64,000 nucleotides of DNA from CSSed11-175R1 sp041685735 (lineage in GTDB: Bacteria > Actinomycetota > Nitriliruptoria > Nitriliruptorales > Nitriliruptoraceae): NCBI GenBank assembly GCA_041685735.1, contig JAWLFE010000002.1:1-64000 (forward strand). The letters are read 5' to 3'. The notes under the pieces are model-generated. The model saw only the letters and a list, made by a program, of their open reading frames with translations, was not told the DNA's origin and searched no databases. Below, piece by piece: positions 1 to 8,825 of this stretch. Positions within the stretch are counted from its first letter, which is position 1, and each line of letters begins with the position of its first letter. A program made the position numbers and the translations under genes.

Positions 1-767
1 CGCACCGCCTCGCCGCTGTCGCGGGCCAGTGAGGTGAGGCGTACCGGGTTCACCAGGGTGCTCGGTGAGGCGATCTCGCGGGCGAGTGCCCGGACGAACT
101 GCTGCTGACGCTCGATACGCATCAGGTCGTTGTCGATCTTGCGCACGCGGACGAAGCCGAGCGAGTCCGCGCCGTCCAGGCGCTGACATCCGGCCGGCAG
201 GTCGATCCCCGCATCCCGGTCGTTGATCGGTTCGTCGAGGCACAACTCGACCCCGCCGACCGCGTCGACCAGGTCACGGAACCCCCCGAAGGTCATCTCC
301 ATCACGTGGTTGATCTCGATCCCCGACAGGTCACGGATCGTGCGGACCATGCATCCCGGGCCGCCGATGTTGGTCGCTGCGTTGATCCGACCGACGCTGC
401 CGTCGCAGCGGGTGACCCACAGGTCGCGGGGGAACGACAGCATGGCCACGTCGCCGCCGTCGATGCTCATGACCAAGATCGTGTCGCTGAGGTTGCCGCC
501 TTCGCTGCCGGTGCTCAGCTCGACGCGCTCCTCGCGGGTGAGCTCATCACGGCTGTCGGATCCCAGCACGAGGATGTGCATGGGACCACCGGACGATGCG
601 AGGTCGGGGACGTCCACGCGTGTCAGCTGCTGGCTCAACCACAGCGGGAACGCGACCGCGACGATCAGCGCCAGGATGAGCAGCAGCGCGAGCAGCCGCG
701 GCCACCGGCGGCGACGCGCCGATCGCTCCATGGCCGGACCCCAGTCCTGGTCGAGGTCGGTGGACAT
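1..767 (-). CDS. LytR-CpsA-Psr (LCP) family protein, 3' end cut by window edge
   Basis: About 255 residues are present and the C-terminus lies outside the window. The N-terminus has a short basic cytoplasmic stretch and one membrane segment (about residues 24-46, rich in L, A, I and V). The LCP domain follows: ILVLGSDSR near residue 70, LSDTILVMSID, SFPRDLWV, then RINAATNIGGP and VDAVGGVELCLDEP, with FVRVRK near the end. LCP enzymes transfer lipid-linked glycopolymers to peptidoglycan outside the membrane. The ATG at 767 is preceded by GGAG. This gene is divergent from the aminotransferase at 1092. The family call is firm; the polymer transferred is unknown. Confidence 0.9.
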   Translation of the reverse strand, partial: MSTDLDQDWGPAMERSARRRRWPRLLALLLILALIVAVAFPLWLSQQLTRVDVPDLASSGGPMHILVLGSDSRDELTREERVELSTGSEGGNLSDTILVMSIDGGDVAMLSFPRDLWVTRCDGSVGRINAATNIGGPGCMVRTIRDLSGIEINHVMEMTFGGFRDLVDAVGGVELCLDEPINDRDAGIDLPAGCQRLDGADSLGFVRVRKIDNDLMRIERQQQFVRALAREIASPSTLVNPVRLTSLARDSGEAV

Positions 768-1091
768 GGCAGCTCCGGCGCAGACGGCGCGGCGAGGACC
801 GCGGAGGGGATCATCGAAAGGAGGTCATCGAGGGCCCGGGAGTCCGGGTCGACGGTCGGCGCCCGCAGGGGCGCCGGTGTGACGTGGCAGTGTGCCACCT
901 CGAGCGCTCGCCAACCTGACGCTCGCCGTCCATCCGAACGCCGGCCGCTACGGTGGATGCACGCACGAGCTGACGGACACGCCCCCGCCTCGCCGACACG
1001 TCCCCCACCTCGCCGACACGCCCCGCCCCGCCGACACGCCCCCACCCCGCCGACGTCCCATCCACGTCCCGTTCACGTCCAAGGAGCCGCG
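768..1091. repeat. Intergenic region with an imperfect tandem repeat
   Basis: This 324-base spacer between two divergent genes holds no convincing gene. Bases 977-1053 carry about four imperfect copies of an 18-20 base C-rich unit, GACACG(C/T)CCCC followed by CGCC. The AAGGAG ribosome binding site of the downstream aminotransferase is at 1081-1086. The open frame that continues upstream of 1092 is repeat-derived and rich in Pro and Arg, so I do not treat it as coding. Confidence 0.6.
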
Positions 1092-2816
1092 ATGCATCCG
1101 GATCCGGATCGGGAAGCGCTGATCGACCTCGTGCGACGTTCGGTGATCGGCGACCGGGAAGCGGTCGACACGCCCTATGGGCCCCGGCGTGTGGTCTACG
1201 CGGACTACACCGCGTCCGGCCGGGCGCTGAGCTTCATCGAGGATCACCTGCGCGAGGTGGTCCTGCCGCTGTACGCCAACACCCATACGGAGACCTCCGG
1301 CACCGGCCGGCAGACCACGCGGTTCCGCGAGGATGCGCGGGCGGTGATCCGGGACGCGTTCGGCGCTGACGAGGACCACGCGGTGCTGTTCGCCGGGACG
1401 GGGTCGACGGGCGCGATCGACCGGATGGTGCGCATCCTCGGTCTGCGCATCCCGCACGAGCTGGATCAGCGCTACGGGTTGTCCGCGCGGATCCCCGCCG
1501 ATGAGCGGCCCGTCGTGTTCATCGGGCCCTACGAGCACCACTCGAACGAACTGCCGTGGCGCGAGACGATCGCCGACGTCATCACCATCCCCGAAGACGC
1601 AGACGGCCACGTGGACCTCGACGCGCTGGAGACGGCGCTGCAGGAGACCGCGGACCGGCCACTGCGGATCGGTTCGTTCTCGGCGGCTTCGAACGTCACC
1701 GGGATCCTGACCGACACCCGCGCCGTGTCGATCCTGCTGCACCGGTACGGGGCACTGGCGTTCTGGGACTGCGCCGCCGCCGCGCCGTACGTCGACGTGT
1801 CCATGTCGCCCCGGCGCCCCGGTCCCGACGGCGACACGAGCGAGAGCCACCTCGATACCAAGGACGCGGTGTTCGTCTCGCCACACAAGCTCGTCGGTGG
1901 TCCCGGGACGCCCGGGCTGCTGATCGCGCGCCGGGAGGTGTTCACCAACGCGGTCCCGTCGGTGCCGGGCGGGGGCACGGTCGCCTACGTCAACCCGACC
2001 GAACACCGCTACCTCGACGACATCGAGCACCGCGAGGAGGGCGGAACGCCCGACATCATCGGCGCGATCCGAGCCGGTCTGGTGTTCCAGCTCAAGCAGG
2101 CGGTCGGGGTCGAGGCGATCCAGGAGCGGGAGGAGCGACTGATCCGTCGGGCCATCGATGCCTGGGCGGACGAGCCGGCCATCGAGGTGCTGGGCAACCC
2201 GGACGCGGAGCGGCTGTCGATCGTGTCGTTCGTCATCCGGCACGACGGCCGCTACCTGCACCACGACTTCGTGGTCGCGGTGCTCAACGACCTGTTCGGT
2301 ATCCAGGCCCGTGGGGGCTGCTCGTGTGCGGGTCCCTACGGGCACCGGCTGCTGGGCATCGACCTCGAACGCTCCCATGCCTTCGAGCGCGCCATCGCCG
2401 ACGGGTGCGAAGGGATCAAGCCCGGGTGGGTGCGCATCAACTTCACCTGGTTCCTGACCGATGCGGTGGCCGACTTCCTGATCGATGCGGTCCGGATGAT
2501 CGCCCGTGACGGCTGGCGACTGGTCGACGACTACACGTTCGAACCGGCGACGGGTCGCTGGGTGCACCGTGATGGTCGGGTGCCGCCGCCGATGTCGTTG
2601 CGCGAGGTGTCCTTCAGCGGCGGTGAGGTGACCTGGCCCCACCGGCGTCAGCAGGTCACCGACGAGCAGCTCGACGGGGTCCTGGCCGATGCCGCCCGGA
2701 TCCTGGCTGCGGCCGGTCCCCACCCCGGCGACGTCGAGGTGGTGTCGCTGTCCCCGGAGGCCGAGGCGCTGCGCTGGTTCCCACTCCCCGGCGAGGTGGG
2801 CGCCGGGAGCAGGTGA
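1092..2816 (+). CDS. PLP-dependent class V aminotransferase, cysteine desulfurase-like
   Basis: 574 residues. The fold-type I PLP pattern is clear: TGSTGAIDRM near residue 120, an FWDCAAAAPYVDVSMSP cofactor Asp region near 225, and SPHKLVGG with the Schiff-base Lys at about residue 266. RGGCSCAGPYGHRLLG, near residue 410, resembles the Cys-containing loop of SufS/Csd enzymes. A desulfurase or C-S lyase role is plausible, but no suf genes are nearby, and this long subgroup is usually annotated only as class V aminotransferase. The ATG at 1092 follows AAGGAG by five bases; longer versions of the frame run into a C-rich repeat. The stop codon lies inside the first copy of a 27-base repeat that runs into an assembly gap. 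Confidence 0.85.
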   Translation: MHPDPDREALIDLVRRSVIGDREAVDTPYGPRRVVYADYTASGRALSFIEDHLREVVLPLYANTHTETSGTGRQTTRFREDARAVIRDAFGADEDHAVLFAGTGSTGAIDRMVRILGLRIPHELDQRYGLSARIPADERPVVFIGPYEHHSNELPWRETIADVITIPEDADGHVDLDALETALQETADRPLRIGSFSAASNVTGILTDTRAVSILLHRYGALAFWDCAAAAPYVDVSMSPRRPGPDGDTSESHLDTKDAVFVSPHKLVGGPGTPGLLIARREVFTNAVPSVPGGGTVAYVNPTEHRYLDDIEHREEGGTPDIIGAIRAGLVFQLKQAVGVEAIQEREERLIRRAIDAWADEPAIEVLGNPDAERLSIVSFVIRHDGRYLHHDFVVAVLNDLFGIQARGGCSCAGPYGHRLLGIDLERSHAFERAIADGCEGIKPGWVRINFTWFLTDAVADFLIDAVRMIARDGWRLVDDYTFEPATGRWVHRDGRVPPPMSLREVSFSGGEVTWPHRRQQVTDEQLDGVLADAARILAAAGPHPGDVEVVSLSPEAEALRWFPLPGEVGAGSR

Positions 2817-2837
2817 GGCGAGGTGGGCGCCGGGAGC
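2791..2837. repeat. 27-base-period direct repeat ending at an assembly gap
   Basis: The 20-base unit GCGAGGTGGGCGCCGGGAGC occurs at 2791-2810 and again at 2818-2837, where the N run starts. The true copy number inside the gap cannot be known. The first copy carries the stop codon of the aminotransferase. Confidence 0.8.
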
Positions 2838-2937
2838 NNNNNNNNNNNNNNNNNNNNNNNNNNNNNNNNNNNNNNNNNNNNNNNNNNNNNNNNNNNNNNN
2901 NNNNNNNNNNNNNNNNNNNNNNNNNNNNNNNNNNNNN
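2838..2937. other. Assembly gap of 100 N
   Basis: Exactly 100 N, the usual placeholder for a gap of unknown size. It separates the aminotransferase from the SDR gene. Its left edge is a tandem repeat; the right flank does not repeat the left flank, so sequence is probably missing here. Confidence 0.95.
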
Positions 2938-2976
2938 CGCTGCGCGCCCGACGACACCGCCCGAGGAGCCACCACC

Positions 2977-3684
2977 ATGTCCGAGTCGCCCGCCGCCATC
3001 GTCACCGCCGCAGGTCAGGGGATCGGTGCCGCCATCGCGCGGACGCTCGCGGCCGCCGGCTATCGCCTGGTCGTGACCTCCAACGGCGGGGGAGCCGAAC
3101 AACTCGCCGGCGAGCTGCCATCGGCGGTGGCGGTCACGGGATCGGTCGCCGACCCGGACCACCTCGCGGCGGTCGTGGGGACCGCGATGGAGCACTTCGG
3201 ACGGATCGACGCGGTCGTGAACAACACGGGGCACGCCGCCAAGGGCGATCTGCTGGAACTCACGGACGAGGATTGGCACCAGGGCCTGGACATGCTGCTG
3301 CTGAACGTGGTCCGCATGACCCGCCTGGTCACCCCGATCATGCAGGAGCAGGGTGGTGGTGCGTTCGTCAACATCTCGACGTTCAGCGCGTTCGAGCCGA
3401 GCCTGACGTTCCCGATCTCCAGTGCGATCCGTGCCGGACTCGGCAGCTACATCAAGCTCTACGCCGACTCCTACGGGGCCGACGGGATCCGGATCAACAA
3501 CCTGCTGCCGGGCTTCATCGACAGCCACCCGGAATCGCCCGAGAACGTCGCCGCCATCCCGATGGGCCGCTACGGTCGCGTCGACGAGATCGCATCCGTG
3601 GTGCGCTTCCTCGTCTCGGACGAGTCGTCCTACATCACGGGCCAGAACCTCAAGGTCGACGGCGGGATGGCACGGTCCGTCTGA
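2977..3684 (+). CDS. Short-chain dehydrogenase/reductase with a degenerate active site
   Basis: 235 residues, normal SDR length. The Rossmann signature is TAAGQGIGAAIA (residues 10-21), the NNAG-like motif is NNTG (82-85), and the C-terminus is FLVSDESSYITGQNLKVDGG. The catalytic Ser (NIS, residue 134) is present. Where the family has YxxxK, this protein reads FPISSAIRAGL, with Ile147/Ser148 and Ile151/Arg152 in place of Tyr and Lys. A group of SDR paralogues shares such a loop, so this may be a real subfamily with altered chemistry or a binding role. The ATG at 2977 follows GAGGAG. Substrate unknown. Confidence 0.85.
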   Translation: MSESPAAIVTAAGQGIGAAIARTLAAAGYRLVVTSNGGGAEQLAGELPSAVAVTGSVADPDHLAAVVGTAMEHFGRIDAVVNNTGHAAKGDLLELTDEDWHQGLDMLLLNVVRMTRLVTPIMQEQGGGAFVNISTFSAFEPSLTFPISSAIRAGLGSYIKLYADSYGADGIRINNLLPGFIDSHPESPENVAAIPMGRYGRVDEIASVVRFLVSDESSYITGQNLKVDGGMARSV

Positions 3685-3707
3685 GCGCACACTCTGAGCA
3701 GGGCACC

Positions 3708-4388
3708 TCAGTCGGTGACGAGTTCGCGCTCCAGGTGTGAGACGTCGCTGAAGCTCTGCAGGCTGAAGATGTGGCCGCCACCGATCGGCGTCGAACGCAG
3801 GACGGTCAACGACGCATGGTTGCTCGCGAACCGCTCCCACTCCCACGGTTGCGGCTCGAGCCCCAGTAGGTGGCCGAGCACCACCGAGTTCGTTCCGGCG
3901 TGCGCCACGAACAGCAGGCGAGGCGATCCGCGCGGCACGTCCCACAACCCCGTGTCGGCATCGTGGTGGACCCCGGCCTCACCGAGTTCCGCATCGAGCC
4001 CGATCGTCACCCGCGCGTGGAAGTCGCGGAAGCTCTCGCCCCCCGGCATCCCGTTCCACCACTCCATCCGTGGACGGCCCCGCGCATCGCGGAACGCACG
4101 GTCGACCTCCTCGGATGGCGTGCCCTGCCAGGTCCCGGGCATCCGGATCTCGTGCAGCCACTCGCGGTCGACGTGGCGGACCTCCCCGAGCCGCGGGATG
4201 ACGGGCTCGGCCGTCTCCTGCGAGCGGGTCGCGGTCGACACCAGCACGCCATCGAAGGCCTCCGCGGCCAACCGGTCCGCGGTCAGCGACGCCTGCCGCC
4301 GACCGAGGTCGGTGAGCCCGGGGTCGACCTGGGAGCGGCCGTCGCGGCTCCATTCGGGTTGTGCGTGACGCACGAGGATGATCTCCAT
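3708..4388 (-). CDS. Histidine phosphatase superfamily protein (phosphoglycerate mutase-like)
   Basis: 226 residues. It begins MEIILVRHAQPEW, with the phosphoacceptor His in the RHA motif at residue 8. The second conserved His is in FVAHAGTNSVVLGHLLG near residue 165. Arg and Glu of the pocket appear in the TATRSQETAEP and WLHEIRMPGTW stretches. The superfamily covers mutases and phosphatases acting on small phosphoesters; the substrate here is not evident. No ribosome binding site precedes the ATG at 4388. Instead TAGCGT lies six bases upstream (plus-strand 4395-4400), suggesting a leaderless mRNA. It is convergent with the SDR gene. Confidence 0.88.
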   Translation of the reverse strand: MEIILVRHAQPEWSRDGRSQVDPGLTDLGRRQASLTADRLAAEAFDGVLVSTATRSQETAEPVIPRLGEVRHVDREWLHEIRMPGTWQGTPSEEVDRAFRDARGRPRMEWWNGMPGGESFRDFHARVTIGLDAELGEAGVHHDADTGLWDVPRGSPRLLFVAHAGTNSVVLGHLLGLEPQPWEWERFASNHASLTVLRSTPIGGGHIFSLQSFSDVSHLERELVTD

Positions 4389-4456
4389 GGTGCCACGCTA
4401 CCGCGCGGCCGCCGCGGGATCGTCGGTGCCGCAACGAGCAGGGCAGGGCTGCATCC

Positions 4457-4747
4457 TCAGCTGTCCTCCTCCGGCAGGCCGATCATCGCCTCGTCGGGGT
4501 CATCGTCGGGCAACTCCCGTCCGACCTCGGCCGCCAGCCACGCCAGCGCCTCCTCCGAGGTCACGATGTCCGCGTCCGCGGCCCGTCGGGCGGCGTCGAT
4601 GCGGTCACGAGCCCAGGCCAGGTCGTAGTCACCATCCCGCCCGGCCGAGCCGTCCGGCTCATCCAGTCGGGTCCGCAGGTCGAACTCCTCGATCGCGGCC
4701 TCGACCGCCGCGGCTCCCCGTCGCGTCGAACGAACGTCGTCGGCCAT
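4457..4747 (-). CDS. Small acidic protein of unknown function
   Basis: 96 residues, unrecognised. The N-terminal third is basic (RSTRR) and the rest strongly acidic, ending in DDDPDEAMIGLPEEDS. The middle is predicted helical, with YDLAWARDRIDAARRAADAD and EEALAWLAAEVGREL. The sequence AGGAGG stands eight bases before the ATG at 4747, which supports real translation. It lies between ferrochelatase and the histidine phosphatase on the same strand. Possible roles such as an antitoxin or adaptor cannot be told from the sequence. Confidence 0.6.
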   Translation of the reverse strand: MADDVRSTRRGAAAVEAAIEEFDLRTRLDEPDGSAGRDGDYDLAWARDRIDAARRAADADIVTSEEALAWLAAEVGRELPDDDPDEAMIGLPEEDS

Positions 4748-4865
4748 GATGCACCTCCTCGATGATCGGTCATCACCGTGGCTCGCAGCGAAGGCTGCAG
4801 CCCGATGGTACGAGTCGGCACCCGGGACAGCCAGGGGCGGTCGCCCCCAGTCCGCCGCGGCGACT

Positions 4866-4936
4866 GTCCGATCAGCGCCGGCGCGGCTCCGCCGCGGCGT
4901 CCGTCCGATCAGCGTCGGCGCGGCTCCGCCGCGGCG
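4866..4936. repeat. 34-base direct repeat covering the 3' end of ferrochelatase
   Basis: Two near-identical copies lie at 4866-4899 and 4903-4936 (one mismatch), each beginning GTCCGATCAGCG. The second copy includes the ferrochelatase stop codon and its last codons; the first lies just downstream of the gene. This looks like a local tandem duplication. Confidence 0.75.
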
Positions 4937-5958
4937 ACGACCGCCTTCAGGTCCTGGTCGGGGGTGAAGCAGCAGTCGACCGGGCAGAAGTCGTGGTTCG
5001 GTCCCCGGGTCCCCAGCGCCGCCGCCGGGGCGTCGTCGGTCCGCTCGAGGATGAGGTCCCGGATCATCGCCACGAACCGAGGGTCGATCCCGACCGATCC
5101 CGCCCGGGCGAACGGCAGCCCCAGCTTCTCGCACGTCTCGACCGCTTCGACATCGAGGTCGTAGATGACCTCCATGTGATCGCTGATGAACCCGATGGGG
5201 ACCACGACCACACCCGGAACACCGGCCTCCGACAGGGCCTCCAGGTGGTCGTTGATGTCGGGCTCGAGCCAGGGGACGAACTCGGGCCCAGACCGGGAGT
5301 TGAACACGAGGTCCCACTCCCGCCCCGGCAGGTGTTCCATCACGATCCGGCACGTCTCGTAGTGCTGTGCCTCGTAGTCGCAGTGGCGCGACATCGACCG
5401 CGGGATCGAGTGGGTGGTGAACACGATCCGGGCCCCCGCCCGGACCTCCTCAGGCAACGACGCGAGGGCGTCGGAGATCAGGTCCACCTGCGGCTCGACG
5501 AACCCGGGGTGGTTGTAGAAGACCCGGATCTTGTCGAGCTCCGGAGCGCCCTCGCCGACCTCCTCGCGTGCCGCGGCCAGGTTCTCCCGGTACTGCCGGC
5601 AGCCCGAGTAGGACGAGTACGCCGAGGTGACGAAGCACAAGGCCCGACCGACCCCGTCGTCGCGCATCTCGCGCAGGGTGTCCGCCAGCAGCGGGTGCCA
5701 GTTGCGGTTCCCGAAGTACACGGGCAGCTCCGGTCCCTCCGCGGCCAGCAGCTGCTCGAGTTCGGCCTTCAGGGCGCGGTTCTGGTCGTTGATCGGTGAC
5801 CTCCCGCCGAACTGCACGTAGTGCTGGCTCACCTCTTCGAGTCGTTCGCGTGGGACGTTGCGTCCACGGGTGACGTTCTCCATGAACGGGATCACGTCAT
5901 CGGGTCCTTCGGGTCCACCGAAGGACACCAGCAGGATGGCGTCGTACTCGGTTGCCAC
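4909..5958 (-). CDS. hemH: Ferrochelatase (coproporphyrin type)
   Basis: 349 residues, full length. It inserts Fe2+ into a porphyrin in haem synthesis; the actinobacterial members use coproporphyrin III (also called cpfC). Diagnostic stretches are LLVSFGGPEGPDDV (residues 9-22), GNRNWHPLLADTL, FVTSAYSSYSGCRQY and FTTHSIP with the conserved His. VVVPIGFISDHMEVIYDLD carries the metal-channel Asp, His and Glu. Cysteines in SGCRQY and the C-terminal FCPVDCC fit the [2Fe-2S] cluster of this subgroup. Start is GTG at 5958, preceded by AGGAG. No other haem genes are in view. Confidence 0.95.
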   Translation of the reverse strand: MATEYDAILLVSFGGPEGPDDVIPFMENVTRGRNVPRERLEEVSQHYVQFGGRSPINDQNRALKAELEQLLAAEGPELPVYFGNRNWHPLLADTLREMRDDGVGRALCFVTSAYSSYSGCRQYRENLAAAREEVGEGAPELDKIRVFYNHPGFVEPQVDLISDALASLPEEVRAGARIVFTTHSIPRSMSRHCDYEAQHYETCRIVMEHLPGREWDLVFNSRSGPEFVPWLEPDINDHLEALSEAGVPGVVVVPIGFISDHMEVIYDLDVEAVETCEKLGLPFARAGSVGIDPRFVAMIRDLILERTDDAPAAALGTRGPNHDFCPVDCCFTPDQDLKAVVAAAEPRRR

Positions 5959-6023
5959 GGCGGTTCTCCTGGTCGGGATGGTCTCCGGTTGCTTCGTGCC
6001 TGGCGCTGGTCCTGGGTGGCTGA

Positions 6024-6569
6024 TCAGGCTTCGAGGTCCGGCGCCGATCCGGGCTCGTCCAGCTCCGCCGCCTGTTCGCGCCCCTGAGGGCTGGACGGAG
6101 CTGGCCCCTCCCTGGCCGCCCGGACCGCGGAGACCTCGTTGCCGGCTGCGTGCCAGGCGCGTTCGATCCGTTCCAGTCGGGCCTGGGACGGCCGTGCCCG
6201 CAGCAGCCCCAGAAGCGCGAACGCCCAGCCGACACCTGCTGCCAGCACGGTGCCGAAGACGACCGCGAGTGCGAAACCGAGCAACGCCGGCGCCAGGCTC
6301 ACGGCGAACTGGAGAGCCTGGCGTGCTTCGAACTCCCGCAGCGCCCGCAGATCGTTCGCCGGGGGAGCCGCGGCGAAGGTCCGGTCGATCGCCACGATCG
6401 CGAGCAGACCGGCCGCACCCGCCGCCACGGCCAGAGCGGCGGGGAGCAGGGCCGGGAGCGTGGTCGGGTCGAGGTCGACGAACAACAGGCTCACCCCGAT
6501 GATGACGACGATCAGGACGAAGAGCAGCCAGAGTCGCTGCAGGTGGCGCAGCGCGGGGATGTCGGACAC
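6024..6569 (-). CDS. Small integral membrane protein of unknown function
   Basis: 181 residues with a GTG start at 6569. Four hydrophobic segments are visible, at about residues 12-31, 37-60, 86-108 and 108-124 (the last two nearly continuous, around LGFALAVVFGTVLAAGVGWAFALLGLL). The C-terminal 50 residues are polar and Pro/Glu rich. No motif is recognised. TACGAT on the minus strand about 45 bases upstream could be its -10 element. It lies between ferrochelatase and the DMT transporter on the same strand. Confidence 0.65.
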   Translation of the reverse strand: MSDIPALRHLQRLWLLFVLIVVIIGVSLLFVDLDPTTLPALLPAALAVAAGAAGLLAIVAIDRTFAAAPPANDLRALREFEARQALQFAVSLAPALLGFALAVVFGTVLAAGVGWAFALLGLLRARPSQARLERIERAWHAAGNEVSAVRAAREGPAPSSPQGREQAAELDEPGSAPDLEA

Positions 6570-6657
6570 GGTGCGATGCCGTTCGGCCGGGGAGGTGGGC
6601 GCGTCGGGACGCGATCGTACGGGCCGGACGATGTGGATCGTGACGGGCGCCGGTCGG

Positions 6658-7581
6658 TCAGCGCGCCGCTCGCGTCATCTCGGCGGGTGCTCGCGGGGAG
6701 CCGCGCTGCGTGAGGTAGATGCCGCACCCGACGAGCGCACCGCCGGCCAACACGAGCAGCCCGAGTCGCTCCCCGAGCACGACGATCCCGGCGATGACCG
6801 CCACGACCGGGATCAGGTAGGTGACCATCGTGGTGTTGGTGGCGCCGACCCGCTCGATGAGGACGTAGAAGACCAGGAAGGCGAACCCGGTGCCGAGCGA
6901 TCCCAACGCGAGCAGCGAGGCGATGATCTGCCACTGCAACGCCTCGGCGCCGGGGAACGGCGCCACGAGGAAGCCGACGGGCAGCCAGAGGACGGCGGCG
7001 CTCAGGACCTGGCCACTCGCGAGGGTCAGTGGCGGCACCCGACCGGAGAGCGTGCGCTTGGCGTAGACCGAACCGATCGCGTACAGCACCGTGGCACTCA
7101 CCACGACCAGCATGGCGATGACCCGCCCCGGATTGCCCAGGTCATCGGCGACCATCAGCCCGACCCCCGACAGGGCGACCACCAACCCGGCCACCCGCAG
7201 GGTGTTGAGGCGTTCGATACGCACCGCGACCGAGATCAGCAGGGTGCTCGTCGGGACCAGGGCCATCAGCAGCGCGGTCTGCCCGGATGCGAGGTACTGC
7301 TGTGCGTAGGCCACCGCGGTCCACGGGACCGCGTTGTTCAGGACCCCGAGGACGGCGACGTGCCCCCAGGTCCGCAGATCGCCAGGCAGAGAGGCGCCCC
7401 GAGCCGCGAGGACCACCAGCAGCGCGACCGCGCCGACGGACGTCCGAGCCACGACGATCCAGATCGGCGGCACCGCCTCCAGCGCGACCTCGATGAACAG
7501 GAACGAGAAGCCCCACATCGACGCGAGCAACAGCAGCAGACCGGTCTCGCGGGGTCCGAACCGCACCGCGGTATCGATCAT
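6658..7581 (-). CDS. EamA-type drug/metabolite transporter
   Basis: 307 residues with ten hydrophobic segments and two EamA repeats. The first begins LLLLLASMWGFSFLFIEVAL near residue 14. The second starts around VSATVLYAIGSVYAKRTL and ends with VTYLIPVVAVIAGIVVLGERLG, the typical C-terminal repeat signature (Pro in TM8-9, GE near the end). The family exports amino acids, nucleotides or drugs; the substrate cannot be inferred. The ATG at 7581 follows CAGGAG; the 46 residues upstream in the same open frame are low-complexity and not likely translated. Confidence 0.9.
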   Translation of the reverse strand: MIDTAVRFGPRETGLLLLLASMWGFSFLFIEVALEAVPPIWIVVARTSVGAVALLVVLAARGASLPGDLRTWGHVAVLGVLNNAVPWTAVAYAQQYLASGQTALLMALVPTSTLLISVAVRIERLNTLRVAGLVVALSGVGLMVADDLGNPGRVIAMLVVVSATVLYAIGSVYAKRTLSGRVPPLTLASGQVLSAAVLWLPVGFLVAPFPGAEALQWQIIASLLALGSLGTGFAFLVFYVLIERVGATNTTMVTYLIPVVAVIAGIVVLGERLGLLVLAGGALVGCGIYLTQRGSPRAPAEMTRAAR

Positions 7582-7787
7582 GGGAGGCTCCTGCCGGGCG
7601 CGGGGAGGACCGCGGCGACGGCCCGGTGGATGGTGGTCGATGGGTGACCTGGGCCAGGACGGCGGGCCGCGACCGGACGACGATCGGGCGGCACGGTACC
7701 GGACGTTCGGTCGGTTCACCGAACGCGATCGGTGCCGCAGTAGGCTCGCGTCCTCGTACCCGTTCGCCCGCCAGATCAGGACCCGAT

Positions 7788-8792
7788 GTGCCGACCGATG
7801 CCGCGCCCGCCTGGTTCACGGATGGACTGGCCGACCCCCCCTCGGTCGGTCGTGTGACGGTCGACGGTGCCGGGATCAACTACCTCGCCTGGGGAGACCG
7901 CGCCGCGCCCCCGATGGTGCTCGTGCATGGAGGTGCCGCGCACGCCCGCTGGTGGGAGGCCATCGCCCCGCTGCTGCAACACCACCACCGCGTGCTGGCC
8001 ATCGACCTGAGCGGCCACGGAGACAGCGATCGACGACCGGTCTACAGCGCCGATCGATGGGCGGAGGAGGTACTGGCGGTCGCGTCGGATGGAGGATCGG
8101 GCGAGCCGCCCGTGGTCATCGGTCACTCGATGGGTGGCTTCGTGACCGTGGTCGCCGCCGCCCGGTACGGCCCCCAGCTGGACGGTGCCATGGTGCTCGA
8201 CGCACCGATCCGACGCCCCGACCCGGAATCCCGGGAGGGGCGCGGCGGTCGCATGTTCCGCTCCCCGAAGACCTACCCGGACCTCGAGACGGCGGTCGAG
8301 CACTTCCACCTGGTCCCTCCGCAACCGTGCGACAACACGTGGTTGGTGGACCACATCGCACGTCGCAGCCTGCGCGAGACCGCGGACGGCTGGATGTGGA
8401 AGTTCGACCCCGCCGTCTTCACGAGCCGTGAGGGACCCGGTTCGGCGGAGGCCTACGCTGATGCGCTGGCGGCGGCATCGTGTCGGATCGCGATCGTGAA
8501 CGGTGCACGGTCGCACATCGTCGATCAGGAGGTCCGGTCGTACATGGCCGAACTGCTGGCCGGGTCGCCGGCCGCGGTGGCCGGTGTGCCGTTCGTGGAG
8601 GTCCCCGAGGCCCACCACCATCTGATCCTGGACCAGCCGCTGGCCGTGGTCACGGCCATCCGGGCGGTGCTGGCCAGTTGGCAGCCGGTCGGCGAACCAC
8701 CAGCGCAGGTCCGACCCTCGCCCCAACGGTCGACGACGTCTGCCGCGGCCCACGGGTCGCTGCACGGTCCCGGCACCGACATCCCGGGCTAA
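7788..8792 (+). CDS. Alpha/beta hydrolase
   Basis: 334 residues from a GTG at 7788 in frame with the domain. Hydrolase landmarks: VLVHGGAAHARWWE (oxyanion-loop HG, near residue 45), AIDLSGHGDSD, the nucleophile elbow GHSMGGF (Ser near 113), and EAHHHLILDQP carrying the likely catalytic His. The lid contains FHLVPPQPCDNTWLVDH. This layout matches esterases and epoxide-hydrolase-like proteins. The C-terminal 40 residues are low-complexity and beyond the fold. TAGGCT about 45 bases upstream may be the -10 box. It is divergent from the DMT transporter. Substrate unknown. Confidence 0.88.
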   Translation: MPTDAAPAWFTDGLADPPSVGRVTVDGAGINYLAWGDRAAPPMVLVHGGAAHARWWEAIAPLLQHHHRVLAIDLSGHGDSDRRPVYSADRWAEEVLAVASDGGSGEPPVVIGHSMGGFVTVVAAARYGPQLDGAMVLDAPIRRPDPESREGRGGRMFRSPKTYPDLETAVEHFHLVPPQPCDNTWLVDHIARRSLRETADGWMWKFDPAVFTSREGPGSAEAYADALAAASCRIAIVNGARSHIVDQEVRSYMAELLAGSPAAVAGVPFVEVPEAHHHLILDQPLAVVTAIRAVLASWQPVGEPPAQVRPSPQRSTTSAAAHGSLHGPGTDIPG

Positions 8793-8825
8793 CCGCTGGT
8801 GGCAGGCAGACCGACGTGGCCCGGG

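Noticed and set aside
977..1053. CRISPR-like array from regularly spaced GACACG units
   Set aside because: The units are 18-20 bases, contiguous and imperfect, with no spacers or cas genes.
306..1091. Upstream extension of the aminotransferase reading frame to position 306
   Set aside because: It overlaps the LCP gene on the other strand, passes through a C-rich tandem repeat, and a strong AAGGAG precedes the ATG at 1092.
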